From contig JACEEZ010016106.1 in NCBI GenBank assembly GCA_016584305.1, positions 1 to 64,000 on the forward strand: 64,000 nucleotides of DNA, in the 5' to 3' direction. The DNA is from Chionoecetes opilio. Taxonomy: Eukaryota; Arthropoda; Malacostraca; Decapoda; Majidae. A program made the translations under genes and the position numbers. Below, in pieces: positions 63,601 to 64,000 of the stretch (the first letter of the stretch is position 1; every line of letters starts with the position of its first letter). The notes under the pieces were generated by a model. That model made no database searches. It had not been told where the DNA came from and worked only from the letters and a program-made list of their open reading frames with translations.

Positions 63601-63924
63601 GGTCCATCATATTTTACTTAATTGTAAAGACAGGACATTTTCGATTGAGCAGCTCATCAATATAAAAAGTCTTCCAGATGACTTACAGCAAAACCATTTA
63701 TATGAATACAGTTGATAAGCAGGACATTCATTGCTTTATTGTTGTTAAAGCCTTGAATTTATCCTATCCATTCTGACACCTGTTCCTAAGTGATTGCTAT
63801 TGACTTGAGTTTCATCATTCCAGTTACTATTTACATCGGGCGATCTTTAGATGGTAGTAGTCAATCCTATCCTGCGTTTTATCCTAATTAATCCTACGTT
63901 CCCACAGTCCCATCTGAGCGTGAC

Positions 63925-64000
63925 TTTGCGTGTTGTGTGTTGCTCAGCCTTCCCTTGTAGCCTGCCTGTGTTGTGTTGCTCAGCCTTCCCTTGTAGCCTG
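63925..64000 (+). repeat. ~36-bp tandem repeat at window edge
   Basis: Two units of GTTGCTCAGCCTTCCCTTGT followed by AGCCTG; it continues past the end of the window. Confidence 0.75.

Overview
The window is eukaryotic nuclear DNA. It has long introns with GT/AG junctions, many microsatellites, tRNA-derived SINEs, 5'-truncated non-LTR retrotransposons, and Helitron, hAT, Tc1/pogo and piggyBac-type elements. Degenerate AACCT (TTAGG-type) repeats and the kinds of retrotransposon and THAP sequences present suggest an arthropod, most likely a decapod crustacean; that identification is inference.

One convincing host gene is present. It lies on the + strand from about 37.4 to 59.5 kb and encodes a PXA-PX-Nexin_C sorting nexin, best matched to SNX19 because no RGS domain lies between PXA and PX. 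I placed fourteen coding exons; every junction is GT/AG and every phase is compatible, giving about 1304 residues. The true 5' end is uncertain.

Layout. 0-9 kb: foldback elements, a cysteine-rich repetitive protein remnant (- strand), a reverse transcriptase tail, a TIR element with a THAP-domain exon, and SINEs. 9.0-13.5 kb: a giant imperfect palindrome with a second TIR element in its left arm. 14.3-26.2 kb: CT-rich loops and inverted arms enclosing three tandem Helitron-like copies with a 33-bp minisatellite, then a broken LINE with RT and RNase H. 26-32 kb: poorly resolved, homopolymer-distorted sequence without genes. 32-37 kb: repeats, palindromes, possible promoter and 5' exon sequence, and one candidate orphan exon (- strand). 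37-59.5 kb: the sorting nexin gene, whose introns are packed with nested mobile elements. 59.5-64 kb: 3' region with a hAT insertion, a SINE and microsatellites.

The most interesting points are these. CR1-like retrotransposon 3' tails abut splice sites in several SNX19 introns. The exon 7 acceptor is triplicated and exon 7 is partly duplicated. Several insertions can be proven from empty sites inside the window (a Helitron, a TTAA element, and hATs with 8-bp duplications). Nested insertions run at least three levels deep.
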